NCBI GenBank assembly: GCA_951813535.1
Contig: OX638345.1
Location: 2,167,158 to 2,231,157, forward strand
Length of the DNA stretch: 64,000 nucleotides
DNA from: an uncultured Dehalococcoidia bacterium
GTDB lineage: Bacteria; Chloroflexota; Dehalococcoidia; Lucifugimonadales; UBA3495
Direction of reading: 5' to 3'
The notes beneath the pieces are model-generated. The model did no database searches. It was not told where the DNA came from and saw only the letters and a program-made list of their open reading frames with translations. Position 1 is the stretch's first letter. Every line of letters starts with the position of its first letter. Below are positions 17,787 to 26,393 of this stretch, piece by piece. A program made the position numbers and the translations under genes.

Positions 17787-18393
17787 GGCTCGTGTCCTCC
17801 TTTGTCAACTCGGCATCGTTTTTCAACTCAGCATCTATGGTGTCGAGGAACTGGTCGAGGATTTTGGCGGTGGCTCCGTAGACGAGATGCTGCTCGTAAC
17901 CGTAGGAGCGCACGGAAATCCTCTCGTCGTTTTCGATCCGGGAATCCCAGCGGATCGTTGCAGGATCGCGCAGAACGTCGAGCGGAATTTCGACAACCTC
18001 TGCGATTTCGTGCGAGCTGGGGTTGAACTCGTATGGATAAGGGATGGTTCCCACGAAGACCTTCACGATGAAGTTGGATCGAGTGACGTTGTCGTCCAGC
18101 CGTCCCAAAATCGTTATGTCATCGCGGGCGATGCCCATCTCCTCTTCGGTCTCGCGTCGGGCGGTGTCCTCGAAATCCCCGTCTTCGGGATCGCGGGCGC
18201 CGCCGGGGAAGGACATTTCTCCCTTGTGGTGTTCGACCGTCATGGAGCGCTTGTTCAGCAGGACGCAGAACTCGCCGTCCTTGGGATAAAGCAATAGCAT
18301 TACTGCCGCCGGCATCAAGCCTTCAGCGGCGGCAGTAATCCGCTGGCGGTTGGCCAGCGCGTTGCGGACTAGATCGAGGGTGATTGCACCCAT
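17779..18393 (-). CDS. CoA-pyrophosphatase-type Nudix hydrolase
   Basis: A 204-residue Nudix protein. The box reads FPGGARDPEDGD then RRETEEEMGI, with the two-residue expansion seen in the NudL/NUDT7 coenzyme A diphosphatases, and RSMTVEHHKGEMSFPGG is the typical lead-in. Such enzymes split CoA to phosphopantetheine and 3',5'-ADP. The operon also has coaE, the last enzyme of CoA synthesis, which fits a CoA link. The start lies 14 bases after the AAA+ gene and the stop overlaps the VWA start, so translation is probably coupled. Confidence 0.82.
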   Translation of the reverse strand: MGAITLDLVRNALANRQRITAAAEGLMPAAVMLLLYPKDGEFCVLLNKRSMTVEHHKGEMSFPGGARDPEDGDFEDTARRETEEEMGIARDDITILGRLDDNVTRSNFIVKVFVGTIPYPYEFNPSSHEIAEVVEIPLDVLRDPATIRWDSRIENDERISVRSYGYEQHLVYGATAKILDQFLDTIDAELKNDAELTKEDTSLD

Positions 18394-18407
18394 TGAGGTC
18401 CCATCAG

Positions 18408-19319
18408 CTACTCAAAGATGGAGTACACCACCTCTTCGATGCTCCTCTGCAGTTCGGCCTCATCGGTCAGGGTCCACACGATGGCCACCTGGCAGGCGCG
18501 ACGATCGGGGATACCCTGGCGCATGAGCCGGCCGGCGTAGATCAGGAGGCGGGTGCTGGCTCCCTCGGCGAGGCCGTGCTCGCGCAGGTTGCGGATTTTA
18601 TCTCCAAGGCGGGCCAGGGCGTGAGCCCGGTCTTCGTCGCAGCCACTTTCCTTGGCCACGATTTCCGCTTCTATGTCAATGGGGGGATAGTCGAACTCAA
18701 TGGAGATGAATCGCTGCCGAGTGCTGTGCTTCAGGTCCTTCAGGGCGCTCTGATAGTGGGGGTTGTAGGAAATGCAGAGCAGGAAGCGATCATCGGCTTC
18801 GATGATGTTGCCGGTCTTCTCGACGGGAAGAATACGCCGGTGGTCGGTCAGCGGGTGGATCAGAACCGTGGTGTCCTTGCGAGCCTCTACCACTTCGTCG
18901 AGATACAGGATGGCGCCGGCCTTGACCGCGCGGGTCATGGGGCCGTCGATCCAGCGGGTGCCGTTGGCATCCAGCAGGTAGCGACCGACCAGGTCGCTGG
19001 CGGTGAGGTCTTCGTGACAGGCAATGGTTACCAGCGGTACACGCACGTCGCCTTCCCGCATTTCCTGGGAGTCCTCGCTCCGAACCGTGGTAATGGGTCG
19101 CCCGAGCTTCCAAGCCATGTATTCAACGAATCGTGTCTTGCCGCAGCCGGTGGGGCCTTTCAGCAGGACCGGAATGTGCTGCTCGTAGGCGGCTTCGAAC
19201 AGTTCCAACTCGTCACCGACGGCCCGATAATAGGGCTCGCTGCGGACCAGGAACTCTTCGATGGCGAACTCTTTGAAACTGGGTTCGTCTTCCAGCATTT
19301 CGATGTTTGCTTCAACCAT
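18408..19319 (-). CDS. NorQ/CbbQ-type MoxR AAA+ ATPase
   Basis: A 303-residue AAA+ protein. Walker A is GPTGCGKT at 55-62, [17 protein letters not shown] is the family hallmark, Walker B is [13 protein letters not shown], and SYNPHYQ holds sensor 1. It belongs to the CbbQ/NirQ/NorQ group that acts as a pair with VWA proteins like the one downstream. Compared with the usual GRPxxTVACHDDL, about 20 extra residues (around [12 protein letters not shown]) appear before ACHEDL. The start overlaps the coaE stop by eight bases. Confidence 0.9.
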   Translation of the reverse strand: MVEANIEMLEDEPSFKEFAIEEFLVRSEPYYRAVGDELELFEAAYEQHIPVLLKGPTGCGKTRFVEYMAWKLGRPITTVRSEDSQEMREGDVRVPLVTIACHEDLTASDLVGRYLLDANGTRWIDGPMTRAVKAGAILYLDEVVEARKDTTVLIHPLTDHRRILPVEKTGNIIEADDRFLLCISYNPHYQSALKDLKHSTRQRFISIEFDYPPIDIEAEIVAKESGCDEDRAHALARLGDKIRNLREHGLAEGASTRLLIYAGRLMRQGIPDRRACQVAIVWTLTDEAELQRSIEEVVYSIFE

Positions 19320-19929
19320 TGCCTTGATTTACCTTTCCTTTGACTCGGGCCTGCCACAAAGCTGCTACTTCGCGTTCCAATGAGGCCAAATCAGAAGAGT
19401 TTTCGACCACCACGTCGGAACGCCGGTTGCGTTCTGCTGCCGGCATTTGCGAGTTAATTCGTTTTCTGGCTTCCTCTTCGGTCATTCCGTTGCGTTGACG
19501 CAGGCGTTCGACGACCACGTCTGCTGGGGTGTAAGTGGACCAGACTTCGTCGACCAGCTTGTCCCAACCCGCCTCGAAGAGAACTGCCGCTTCAACCACG
19601 GCGACACCCACTCCGTTGGTGGAGAGGCCAACCTTGCGGTCCTCGACCATTCGAGCCATCAACGGATGCATAATGCTGTTGAGCCGCTCGAGTTCGGCCG
19701 GGTCAGCGAATACTATGGAACCCAATTTGCGCCGATCGATTTCGCCTTCCGTGGTTAGTATGTCCTCTCCAAAGGCTGCAACGACCTGGCGCCAGGCCTC
19801 GGAGTTCGGTGCGTAAGCCTCGTGACCCAGCTGGTCCGCGTCGATTATCGACGCGCCTTGCTCTCGCAATAGCTGGGCAACTACGCTTTTGCCACTTCCA
19901 ATACCGCCCGTTAGACCGATTGTAAGCAT
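19312..19929 (-). CDS. coaE: Dephospho-CoA kinase
   Basis: A 205-residue P-loop kinase that phosphorylates dephospho-CoA, the final step of CoA synthesis. The N-terminus [15 protein letters not shown] has the P-loop, followed by DADQLGHE, LxSIMHP and [15 protein letters not shown]-type segments, all CoaE hallmarks; the spacing matches the family length of about 200. I use the ATG at 19929 because the fold starts there; upstream codons are not conserved-looking. It leads an operon with the AAA+, Nudix and VWA genes, an unusual setting for coaE. Confidence 0.93.
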   Translation of the reverse strand: MLTIGLTGGIGSGKSVVAQLLREQGASIIDADQLGHEAYAPNSEAWRQVVAAFGEDILTTEGEIDRRKLGSIVFADPAELERLNSIMHPLMARMVEDRKVGLSTNGVGVAVVEAAVLFEAGWDKLVDEVWSTYTPADVVVERLRQRNGMTEEEARKRINSQMPAAERNRRSDVVVENSSDLASLEREVAALWQARVKGKVNQGNG

Positions 19930-19957
19930 GACCGCCCGAATTAATAGACTGCCGGGC

Positions 19958-19986
19958 ATTCTAACAAGGCAGTAAACATCGGTCAA
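19958..19986 (-). promoter_or_regulatory. Promoter of the coaE operon
   Basis: TTGACC (19986-19981), 17-base spacer, TAGAAT (19963-19958) on the minus strand, about 30 bases before coaE. The rest of the 290-bp gap to the divergent cupin gene shows nothing else I can name. Confidence 0.65.
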
Positions 19987-20218
19987 CCGAGACCCACCGG
20001 AGCGAGCGTGGGCAGGCAGGTAGCGGGCACTCCGACGCAACAGATTGCGGGTTGCCCGTTGCTAGCCCGGACAACTGGGGCAGCACATTGATTGCGTCAA
20101 CGCCGGCTCGTGGGACAGGTTGGCGCCCGGTTCGCGTGCTCGGGAAGCGATTGCGCTGCCGATTTTGATAGAATTGTCCAAAACCGAGTAGTTATTCACC
20201 ACACAGAGGGGGTTGGTC

Positions 20219-20557
20219 ATGCCGATCGCGAGGCTTTACACGGGCGAAGACGGACAATCGCACATTGAGCAGATCGAGCTGGAATCGCACCCGGAGTACG
20301 CGGCGATGCAGGCCGCCGCGGGCATCGTTTTCCGGCGAGTGGAACCGGGACGTTTCAGTGACTGGCACTGCGCGCCGCGGCGCCAGTTCGTCATCACGCT
20401 GGAAGGCGAGGTCGAAATCGGCTTGGGCGACGGATCGGTGCACCGGTTCGGCGCGGGACAGGCCATGCTGGCGGAGGACCTCACCGGTCAGGGTCACACG
20501 ACGCGGGCGGTGGGCGATCAGCCGCGGTTGACGGCCACGGTTCCGTTGGGCGATTAA
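20219..20557 (+). CDS. Small cupin-fold protein (paralog 1)
   Basis: A 112-residue single-domain cupin. RQFVITLEGEVEIGLGDG and RFGAGQAMLAEDLTGQGH form the two conserved beta-strand motifs, but the metal-binding His/Glu set is incomplete (WHCAPRRQ, no HxH). AGAGGGGG precedes the ATG at 20219. A paralog starts at 63819: both begin with a YTGxDGxSHIE segment and share the APRRQ motif. Function unknown; related small cupins are often annotated as sugar- or response-binding proteins, which I cannot confirm. Confidence 0.75.
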   Translation: MPIARLYTGEDGQSHIEQIELESHPEYAAMQAAAGIVFRRVEPGRFSDWHCAPRRQFVITLEGEVEIGLGDGSVHRFGAGQAMLAEDLTGQGHTTRAVGDQPRLTATVPLGD

Positions 20558-20606
20558 GCGCTTCAGTCTCCGCGGTTCGCCGCCTGGCGATCCGCGGGGC
20601 CATGCC

Positions 20607-22007
20607 ATGACGACGTCCACGGTCACATATCCGCCGCGACCGGTCGTCGACCGTCGCCACCTTCCTCCCGGGCCGGCCGAATTGCCCGTTATTGGGCAGA
20701 CTCTGCGTTACATCCGTGATCCGATCCGGTTCATGATGGATTCCGCCGTGTACGGTGATTTGGTTACGCTGTCGGTCAAGCCGGCGCTGCTGCTGATGGT
20801 CAACCACCCCGACCTGATACGGGACGTGGTGGTCACCAACCACCGGTTGGTGGGAAGGGGGCCGAACACCGACGTGCTCAAGTATGCGATGGGCGAGGGG
20901 TTGGTCACCGCCGGGCCCGCAGACCACCTGCAGCAGCGACGGTTAATGCAGCCGCAGTTTCACCGGGGTCGGGTCGAAAGCTACGGCGAGCCGATGCGGG
21001 ATTACGCCGCACACCACCGGGAGACATGGACCGACGGGCAACGGGTGGACATGGCCCGGGAAATGGGAGCGCTCACCTTGCGGGTGGTGGTCAAAACGCT
21101 TTTCGGGCTTGAACTCCCGGATGACGTGCGCCGGATCGGCGAGGCGTTCGAACTGATCAACAACTACCTGGTCAGACGGGTGAACCAGCCGCCGAAGTTG
21201 CGGAGGCTCATGCATCGTTTGCCGGTGCCGTACACGGTGCGTTTCCGGCGGGCGAGGGCCGAACTGGATAGCATCATCTTGGGCCTGATCGCTGAGCGGC
21301 GGGAACAGACAACAGGGGAAGACGATTTGCTTTCCCTGTTGCTCGACGCCCGCCTCGAGGATGAAGCCGGGGTCGGCCAGCCGCTGACCGACCAGCAGGT
21401 ACGCGACCAGACCATCACCATGTTTGCGGCCGGGCATGAGACCACCGCGGTCTGCCTCACCTGGACGTGGTACCTGCTGGCGACCAACCCCGACGCACAA
21501 GCGCGTTTCCATGCTGAACTGGATGACGTTCTCGGCGGCCGGGCGCCGGAGTTGTCGGATCTGGCGAACATGATCTACACGGATCGCGTGCTTGCGGAGT
21601 CGCTGCGGCTGTACCCGCCGATATGGTTCTGGTCGCGGATGGCTTTCCAGCCCTTTGAGCTGGGGGGGTACGACATTCCACCAGGCGCATTGCTGGCGGC
21701 GCCGCAGCTGGTGATCCAACGGGACGCGCGCTGGTTCGACGAGCCTCTGGAATTTCGTCCGGAACGGTGGACCGACGAATTCCGGAGTGATCTGCCCCGG
21801 TACGCGTATTACCCCTTTGGTGGGGGCCCGCGCCAGTGCATAGGCGAAGGCTTCGCGATGATGGAAGCGAAGATGATCCTGGCAACCCTGGGGCAGCAGT
21901 GGAAGGTTCGCCATGATCCCCGGCACAAGGCCGAAATGCTGCCCCTGATTTCGCTCCGCCCCAAGGGCGGGATGCCGATTTTCCTGGAACGGCGAACCAA
22001 TAAATAA
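20607..22007 (+). CDS. Cytochrome P450 (class related to CYP102-like/fatty-acid type)
   Basis: A 466-residue P450. The oxygen-binding helix I motif is AGHETT near residue 275, the ExxR is ESLRLYPP near 330, and the haem loop is FGGGPRQCIGEGFA with the Cys ligand near residue 411. The N-terminus LPPGPAELPVIGQTL resembles the proline-rich hinge of microsomal-type P450s, but there is no membrane anchor, so it is soluble. It needs external electron donors, none of which are encoded close by. Substrate unknown. The 50-bp gap from the cupin gene may mean cotranscription. Confidence 0.93.
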   Translation: MTTSTVTYPPRPVVDRRHLPPGPAELPVIGQTLRYIRDPIRFMMDSAVYGDLVTLSVKPALLLMVNHPDLIRDVVVTNHRLVGRGPNTDVLKYAMGEGLVTAGPADHLQQRRLMQPQFHRGRVESYGEPMRDYAAHHRETWTDGQRVDMAREMGALTLRVVVKTLFGLELPDDVRRIGEAFELINNYLVRRVNQPPKLRRLMHRLPVPYTVRFRRARAELDSIILGLIAERREQTTGEDDLLSLLLDARLEDEAGVGQPLTDQQVRDQTITMFAAGHETTAVCLTWTWYLLATNPDAQARFHAELDDVLGGRAPELSDLANMIYTDRVLAESLRLYPPIWFWSRMAFQPFELGGYDIPPGALLAAPQLVIQRDARWFDEPLEFRPERWTDEFRSDLPRYAYYPFGGGPRQCIGEGFAMMEAKMILATLGQQWKVRHDPRHKAEMLPLISLRPKGGMPIFLERRTNK

Positions 22008-22027
22008 GGGCGACCAACGGGTCGCCC
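22008..22027. terminator. Bidirectional terminator between P450 and tRNA-Gln
   Basis: GGGCGACC (22008-22015) pairs with GGTCGCCC (22020-22027), four-base loop. On the minus strand it is followed by TTATTTATT, so it should end the tRNA transcript; on the plus strand it ends the P450 transcript. Confidence 0.75.
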
Positions 22028-22049
22028 AATACGCGTATCGCATCTGGCA

Positions 22050-22123
22050 TGGCTGCCCCGCCTGGGTTCGAACCAGGGCTTACAGCTCCAAAGGCTGACG
22101 TGCTACCGCTACACCACGGGGCA
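22050..22123 (-). tRNA. tRNA-Gln (anticodon UUG)
   Basis: A 74-base cloverleaf including an encoded CCA. The acceptor stem pairs TGCCCCG with CGGGGCA, the T-loop is GGTTCGAACC, and the anticodon loop CTTTGGA gives anticodon TTG, which reads glutamine CAA (and CAG by wobble). An extended -10 promoter lies just upstream and a terminator just downstream, so it is a single-gene unit. Confidence 0.95.
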
Positions 22124-22132
22124 TCTCGTTCC

Positions 22133-22141
22133 ATTATAGCA
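22133..22141 (-). promoter_or_regulatory. Extended -10 promoter of tRNA-Gln
   Basis: TGCTATAAT on the minus strand, ten bases from the tRNA 5' end, with no good -35. The spacing fits transcription starting within a few bases of the mature tRNA. Confidence 0.65.
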
Positions 22142-22216
22142 TTCTACCCAAAATCGACCGTTTCGCGTGCGCTATACTGCGGCCGTAAACCCAATTTTGC
22201 GAGCAGGTGACGTGTT

Positions 22217-23170
22217 ATGGAAACTGTAGGATTCATTGGTTTGGGCAACATGGGCGGGGGGATGTCGGCCAACATTCAACGGGCCGGCTACCCGATGATC
22301 GTCTACGATTTGCGGGAGGAGGCGACGCTGCCCCTGCTTGAGGGTGGGGCGCGCCTGGCGAACACGCCGGCGGAGGTGGCGGAGGCCAGCGATGTGACCT
22401 TCACGTCGCTGCCGGGTCCATACGAGGTGGAGGCGGTGTCGACGGGAGCGGAGGGAGTGCTGGAAGGGATCAAACCGGGGAGCGTGTACATTGACCTGTC
22501 GTCGAGCCGGCCGACGCTGATCCGGGAGATTGAGCCGAAGTTTCGGGCGAAGGGATGTCACGTGCTGGACGCGCCGGTGAGCGGAGGGAAGACGGGAGCG
22601 GCGTCGGGGAACCTGGCGGTGATGGTGGGAGGAGACCGTGAGGTGTTCGAGCGTGTGAAGCCGATATTGGACGCCTTTGGGGACAAGGTGTTCTACGCTG
22701 GGGAGATTGGTGCAGGGAGCGTGGCGAAGTTGGTGCACAACATGATTGGGCACAGCGTGAGACAGGCGATTGCGGAGGGGTTGACCCTGGGCGTGAAAGC
22801 AGGCGTCGAGCCCGAGCCGCTGTGGGAATGCGTGAGGCGCGGAGCGTTGGGCCGGATGTCCTTCCTCCACGAAGGGTTGGTGCGAACGATGTTTCGCGGG
22901 GAGTTTGAGCCGGCGAGTTTCGCGTTGAACCTGGCCCACAAGGACATCTCGCTGGCGACGGAGTTGGCGCGGGAGTACGACGTGCCCATGCCCATGTCCA
23001 CCCTGGCTCAGCAGATCTCGCTGCAAGCGATGAATCGCGGATGGGGTCAGGCCGACAGCAGCAGCACGGTGCGCCTGCAAGAAGAGCAGGCCGGCGTGGA
23101 AGTGCGGGCCCCGGAAGTGGATCCGGAGCGGGCGGCGCGGTTCATCACGACGCATCCGGACGCGGAGTAG
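22217..23170 (+). CDS. 3-hydroxyisobutyrate dehydrogenase-family oxidoreductase
   Basis: A 317-residue beta-hydroxyacid dehydrogenase. The N-terminal Rossmann motif is GFIGLGNMGGGM at residues 5-16. DAPVSGGKTGA near 122 binds substrate, and the catalytic Lys is in GSVAKLVHN near residue 171. It should oxidise a 3-hydroxyacid (3-hydroxyisobutyrate, tartronate semialdehyde or similar) with NAD(P). The Asn of KLVHN is also kept. It is flanked by tRNA-Gln (divergent) and the CAP lipoprotein gene, so context does not narrow the substrate. Confidence 0.9.
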   Translation: METVGFIGLGNMGGGMSANIQRAGYPMIVYDLREEATLPLLEGGARLANTPAEVAEASDVTFTSLPGPYEVEAVSTGAEGVLEGIKPGSVYIDLSSSRPTLIREIEPKFRAKGCHVLDAPVSGGKTGAASGNLAVMVGGDREVFERVKPILDAFGDKVFYAGEIGAGSVAKLVHNMIGHSVRQAIAEGLTLGVKAGVEPEPLWECVRRGALGRMSFLHEGLVRTMFRGEFEPASFALNLAHKDISLATELAREYDVPMPMSTLAQQISLQAMNRGWGQADSSSTVRLQEEQAGVEVRAPEVDPERAARFITTHPDAE

Positions 23171-23193
23171 ACGATCCACGACAACATAGCACC

Positions 23194-24627
23194 GTGCGCA
23201 TAGCTTTGGGTTTCGTCGGTGTTGCGCTGGTGGTGGCGTGTCTTTCGTGTTTCGACGGTGACGTCCTTCCTCTGAATAGGCCAGGCGCGCTGCCCACGCC
23301 GGATTTTCAAGCCACCATCAACGCGGCACTTGCGCAGGTCGGGGCGCAAGAAACGGCGACTCCGCCGGCCGCGCATGAGTCTCCGGCGACCATGTCGGCT
23401 CCTGAGTCAGGTGCGGCCATTCAGCCGGTAACGGAATCGGCGTCGGCATCGACTGCAGCATCTACGGCCGCACCCACGGCTACAGCGCCACGTGCGGCTG
23501 TTCCGCGTCCGACGCCAACTCCGGTACACACAGCGACGCCCGCCCCGGCTCCGACCCCGACCTCGATCCCGACGCCTGCGCCAACTCAGACACCGGTACC
23601 TTCGCCGGAACTGCGGCATATCGACGAAAAGGAATACATGCTCGGGTTGATCAATGCCGAGCGACGCAGGGCCGGATTGAACACCGTCATCCTGGGAGAC
23701 AACATTGCGGCCCAGTTACACGCCGAATCTGCGTTGGACAACTGCGTTTCTTCCCACTGGGGGTTGGACGGCCTGAAACCGTACATGCGTTACAGCCTGG
23801 CCGGCGGTTACCAGTCCAACGGCGAAAACGGGCATGGACTGGACTATTGCATCCGGGCGTCGGATGGCTACAGCGCTCACAGCGGCATCAGGCGAGAAAT
23901 TGATCAGGCGATGGACGGCTGGATGAGCAGTCTTGGGCATCGTCGCAATTTGCTTGACCCCTATCATCGAAAGGTCAACATCGGCATCGTCTGGGATAAG
24001 TACAATACGGTGATGTACCAGCATTTTGAGGGCGATTACGTGCAGTATGACTGGTTGCCGGCCATCTCAAACGGAGTCTTGTCATTTTCTGGCGTAACGA
24101 AGAACGGCGTTCGGTTTGATCGGAAAAGAGATCTGAGCGTACAGATTCACTACGACCGCCCACCACACGAGCTGACGAGGGGTCAAGTTGCGAGGACTTA
24201 CTGCTACGGCAGCGGGCGCCGGGTCGCCGGATTGCGTCAGCCCCTTACCGGGAACAGCTATTACCCCACGGACGCGTTCGATGATACGTATGACCCTTGC
24301 CCCGATCCCTACGATGTGCCGCCCGACGCCCCTGCGCCTCGTTCACACTCAGAAGCCCATCGTGCTTGGCAGGAGGCGTACAACGCCAGTCAATCCCGGG
24401 AGCCTCAATCCATTGCCGTGCCTTGGATTACCGCTTCGGAATGGACGGCCAGCGACACGTCCTTCGCCGTGAAAGCCGACATCGGCGAAATCCTGAACCA
24501 ATACGGCGACGGCATTTACACGGTGTTGGTGTGGGGCGACTTTGTCGGCGTGAGAGAAGTCATATCTGAGTATTCAATTTTCCACGGCGTGACGCCTCCG
24601 GACACGTACGATCCGGGAAATTGGTGA
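23194..24627 (+). CDS. Secreted CAP-domain (SCP/PR1) lipoprotein
   Basis: A 477-residue lipoprotein. The GTG at 23194 starts a short signal peptide ending in the lipobox LVVAC, so the Cys at about residue 16 should be lipid-modified. Residues 60-145 form a low-complexity Ala/Pro/Thr linker, typical of cell-surface stalks. The CAP domain begins near 150 (YMLGLINAERRRAGL) and holds HAESALDNCVSSHWG and SLGHRRNLLDP, with the two conserved His. The last ~200 residues are unrecognised. CAP domains occur in secreted proteins with lipid-binding or protease-like roles; the role here is unknown. Confidence 0.85.
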   Translation: MRIALGFVGVALVVACLSCFDGDVLPLNRPGALPTPDFQATINAALAQVGAQETATPPAAHESPATMSAPESGAAIQPVTESASASTAASTAAPTATAPRAAVPRPTPTPVHTATPAPAPTPTSIPTPAPTQTPVPSPELRHIDEKEYMLGLINAERRRAGLNTVILGDNIAAQLHAESALDNCVSSHWGLDGLKPYMRYSLAGGYQSNGENGHGLDYCIRASDGYSAHSGIRREIDQAMDGWMSSLGHRRNLLDPYHRKVNIGIVWDKYNTVMYQHFEGDYVQYDWLPAISNGVLSFSGVTKNGVRFDRKRDLSVQIHYDRPPHELTRGQVARTYCYGSGRRVAGLRQPLTGNSYYPTDAFDDTYDPCPDPYDVPPDAPAPRSHSEAHRAWQEAYNASQSREPQSIAVPWITASEWTASDTSFAVKADIGEILNQYGDGIYTVLVWGDFVGVREVISEYSIFHGVTPPDTYDPGNW

Positions 24628-24679
24628 CACAGCCGGAGTTGCGTTCGCGAGATGAAACCTTCTGTCGGGTTGCAAGTGC

Positions 24680-25579
24680 TCAGTTGGCCAATCTCCGCAA
24701 TTGCCCGGAGACTACATCTACGAAGAGGACGAGCACGAGATACCAAAAAAGAATCAGCGTAACCTCGGTGAATTTGAAGTGGCTCATGGCGAGGCGGAAT
24801 TCGGTGCCCAGTCCTCCGGCGGCGACGAACCCCACTACGATGGTGGTCCGTATGATCACTTCCCAGCGGTAGAACAAATAGGTGATGAACTTGGGCAGCG
24901 CCTCAGGGAGCACGCCGTAAAGCAGCACTTGCATGCGCCTCGCTCCGGTGGAGCGCAGTGCCAACATGGGCCGGGTATCCAGCCCCTCCACTATTTCGGA
25001 CCCCAGCTTTCCCAGGATGCCGCCGTTGTGGATCGCGAGAGCGATCACGCCGGGCAGGGTGCCCTGTGTGAAGACAAACACCAGTATCATGGCCCAGACC
25101 AGCTCAGGAACGGCGCGGCTCACCGTAAACACCGCGCGGATCAAGAAAAAGGGAGCCGTCCAGAGCGGCGACCGGTAGGGAGCGAGGCTGCCCATCATCA
25201 CGTTGCGGGCGCCAAACATGAACAGGATGAGCGCCCCCAGGGCGGCCAGGCCCGCCGCCGCCACGCTCATGGCGAGGGTTTCGGCAGCCAGGCGCCCTTT
25301 TTCCGCCCATTCGTCCGGCTTGTAGAATGCAGGAGTGGCGGCAGATTCCGCGCCGATCAATCCACTGGCGAAGTCCGCAGCTCCGGCGATCGCCTCAACT
25401 GAGAACAGGTTTCGGCTTGGGAAGTCATCGTCGCCGATGATAGTTACCCACGCAGCCAACGCCATCAAAAGGGCGATTGCCGCGGAGGCGGCGAGAAATC
25501 CGATGCGGCGTGAGGGAACGCTCGGCGCAGTAGCCCCGCCTCGGGCCACCGGTTCGCCCCGGCCGTATTGGGCTGCCAT
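24680..25579 (-). CDS. phnE: Phosphonate/phosphite-type ABC permease (PhnE, second copy)
   Basis: A permease of about 299 residues. One hydrophobic segment near the N-terminus is followed by the BPD-transport domain with five or so membrane spans. The loop ALRSTGARRMQVLLYGVLPE matches the EAA loop of PhnE that docks to PhnC. I use the ATG at 25579, four bases after the stop of the first permease gene; the longer frame overlaps it. Last gene of phnD-phnC-phnE-phnE. Two permeases probably form a heterodimer. Confidence 0.87.
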   Translation of the reverse strand: MAAQYGRGEPVARGGATAPSVPSRRIGFLAASAAIALLMALAAWVTIIGDDDFPSRNLFSVEAIAGAADFASGLIGAESAATPAFYKPDEWAEKGRLAAETLAMSVAAAGLAALGALILFMFGARNVMMGSLAPYRSPLWTAPFFLIRAVFTVSRAVPELVWAMILVFVFTQGTLPGVIALAIHNGGILGKLGSEIVEGLDTRPMLALRSTGARRMQVLLYGVLPEALPKFITYLFYRWEVIIRTTIVVGFVAAGGLGTEFRLAMSHFKFTEVTLILFWYLVLVLFVDVVSGQLRRLAN

Positions 25580-25583
25580 AGTG

Positions 25584-26393
25584 CTATCCCCGCTCGATGG
25601 CCACTCGGCGGCGGACCAGCGAACTCCAAATATCCACCGCCACCACCAACGCGATGAGGAAATATACGAAGGTCCACATGCGGCTGTAATCAATGTCCTG
25701 TAGGGAAATCTGGATGTTGTGTCCAAGCCCGCCGAGACCGACGAAGCTCAGGATCGCGGCCGAACGAATTCCGCATTCCAGACGGTAGAAGGTGTAGCTG
25801 AGCATGTCGGGCAAGGCCATCGGAAGCCGACCGAACCAGAAAACTCTCCATTCCGATGCTCCGGCGCTCCGGAGGGCCCGGAGGGGAGATTCCGGGACGT
25901 CCTGCAACAGTTCCGCGTAAATCCGCCCGAGAATGCCTCCATAGGGCAGCCCCAGGGCCAGCACGCCGGCCATCGGCGAAAGCCCGAGGGCGGCGACGAA
26001 TAGCCACGCCCACACCAACTCGTGGATGGAGCGGAACACCGCCAGCGCCAAGCGCGCCGACGAGATGTTCCACCGTCGGGTCCAGGAGGATCTGACCACG
26101 GTTCCGGAACCGATGATTCCAAGGGGCATCCCGATGATTAACGCGACGGTCATACCGGCCCAGGCGTAGGTGAGAGTGGTCCAGGTAGAGCGCGCCCCTG
26201 TGGACAGAACGTCCAGTGTGAGTTGCGGTTGGATTGCGGCCAGCAGGATCTGACCAACGGCCCGGAACCCACCGGCGTTGATCAGACCGTCGTCCCAACC
26301 GATCCCCACCAGGCTGATGGAGAAGGCGATCAGCAAGATCGCAGTTAGCGCCCCACGTCCTCCCAGGGATCCCTCACCTGGGCGCTCATTCAT
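25584..26393 (-). CDS. phnE: Phosphonate/phosphite-type ABC permease (PhnE, first copy)
   Basis: A 269-residue inner-membrane permease with about six spans. ALRSAGASEWRVFWFGRLP is the conserved EAA loop, and VGLGGLGHNIQISLQDIDY near the C-terminus is characteristic of PhnE-family proteins. The start ATGAATGA overlaps the phnC stop by eight bases, indicating coupled translation. It is about 30 residues shorter than the second permease. Confidence 0.88.
   Translation of the reverse strand: MNERPGEGSLGGRGALTAILLIAFSISLVGIGWDDGLINAGGFRAVGQILLAAIQPQLTLDVLSTGARSTWTTLTYAWAGMTVALIIGMPLGIIGSGTVVRSSWTRRWNISSARLALAVFRSIHELVWAWLFVAALGLSPMAGVLALGLPYGGILGRIYAELLQDVPESPLRALRSAGASEWRVFWFGRLPMALPDMLSYTFYRLECGIRSAAILSFVGLGGLGHNIQISLQDIDYSRMWTFVYFLIALVVAVDIWSSLVRRRVAIERG

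Noticed and set aside
14478-19319. Reading the AAA+/VWA pair as magnesium chelatase
   Set aside because: The AAA+ has NorQ/CbbQ hallmarks ([17 protein letters not shown]) and the VWA protein NorD-like repeats; no chelatase H subunit is present.
18384-19343. A 319-codon open frame on the plus strand
   Set aside because: Antisense to the AAA+ gene; no recognisable motif.
23440-23600. Apparent repeat of CCG/ACG-rich units
   Set aside because: It is coding for the Ala/Pro/Thr linker of the CAP lipoprotein, not a DNA repeat or CRISPR array.
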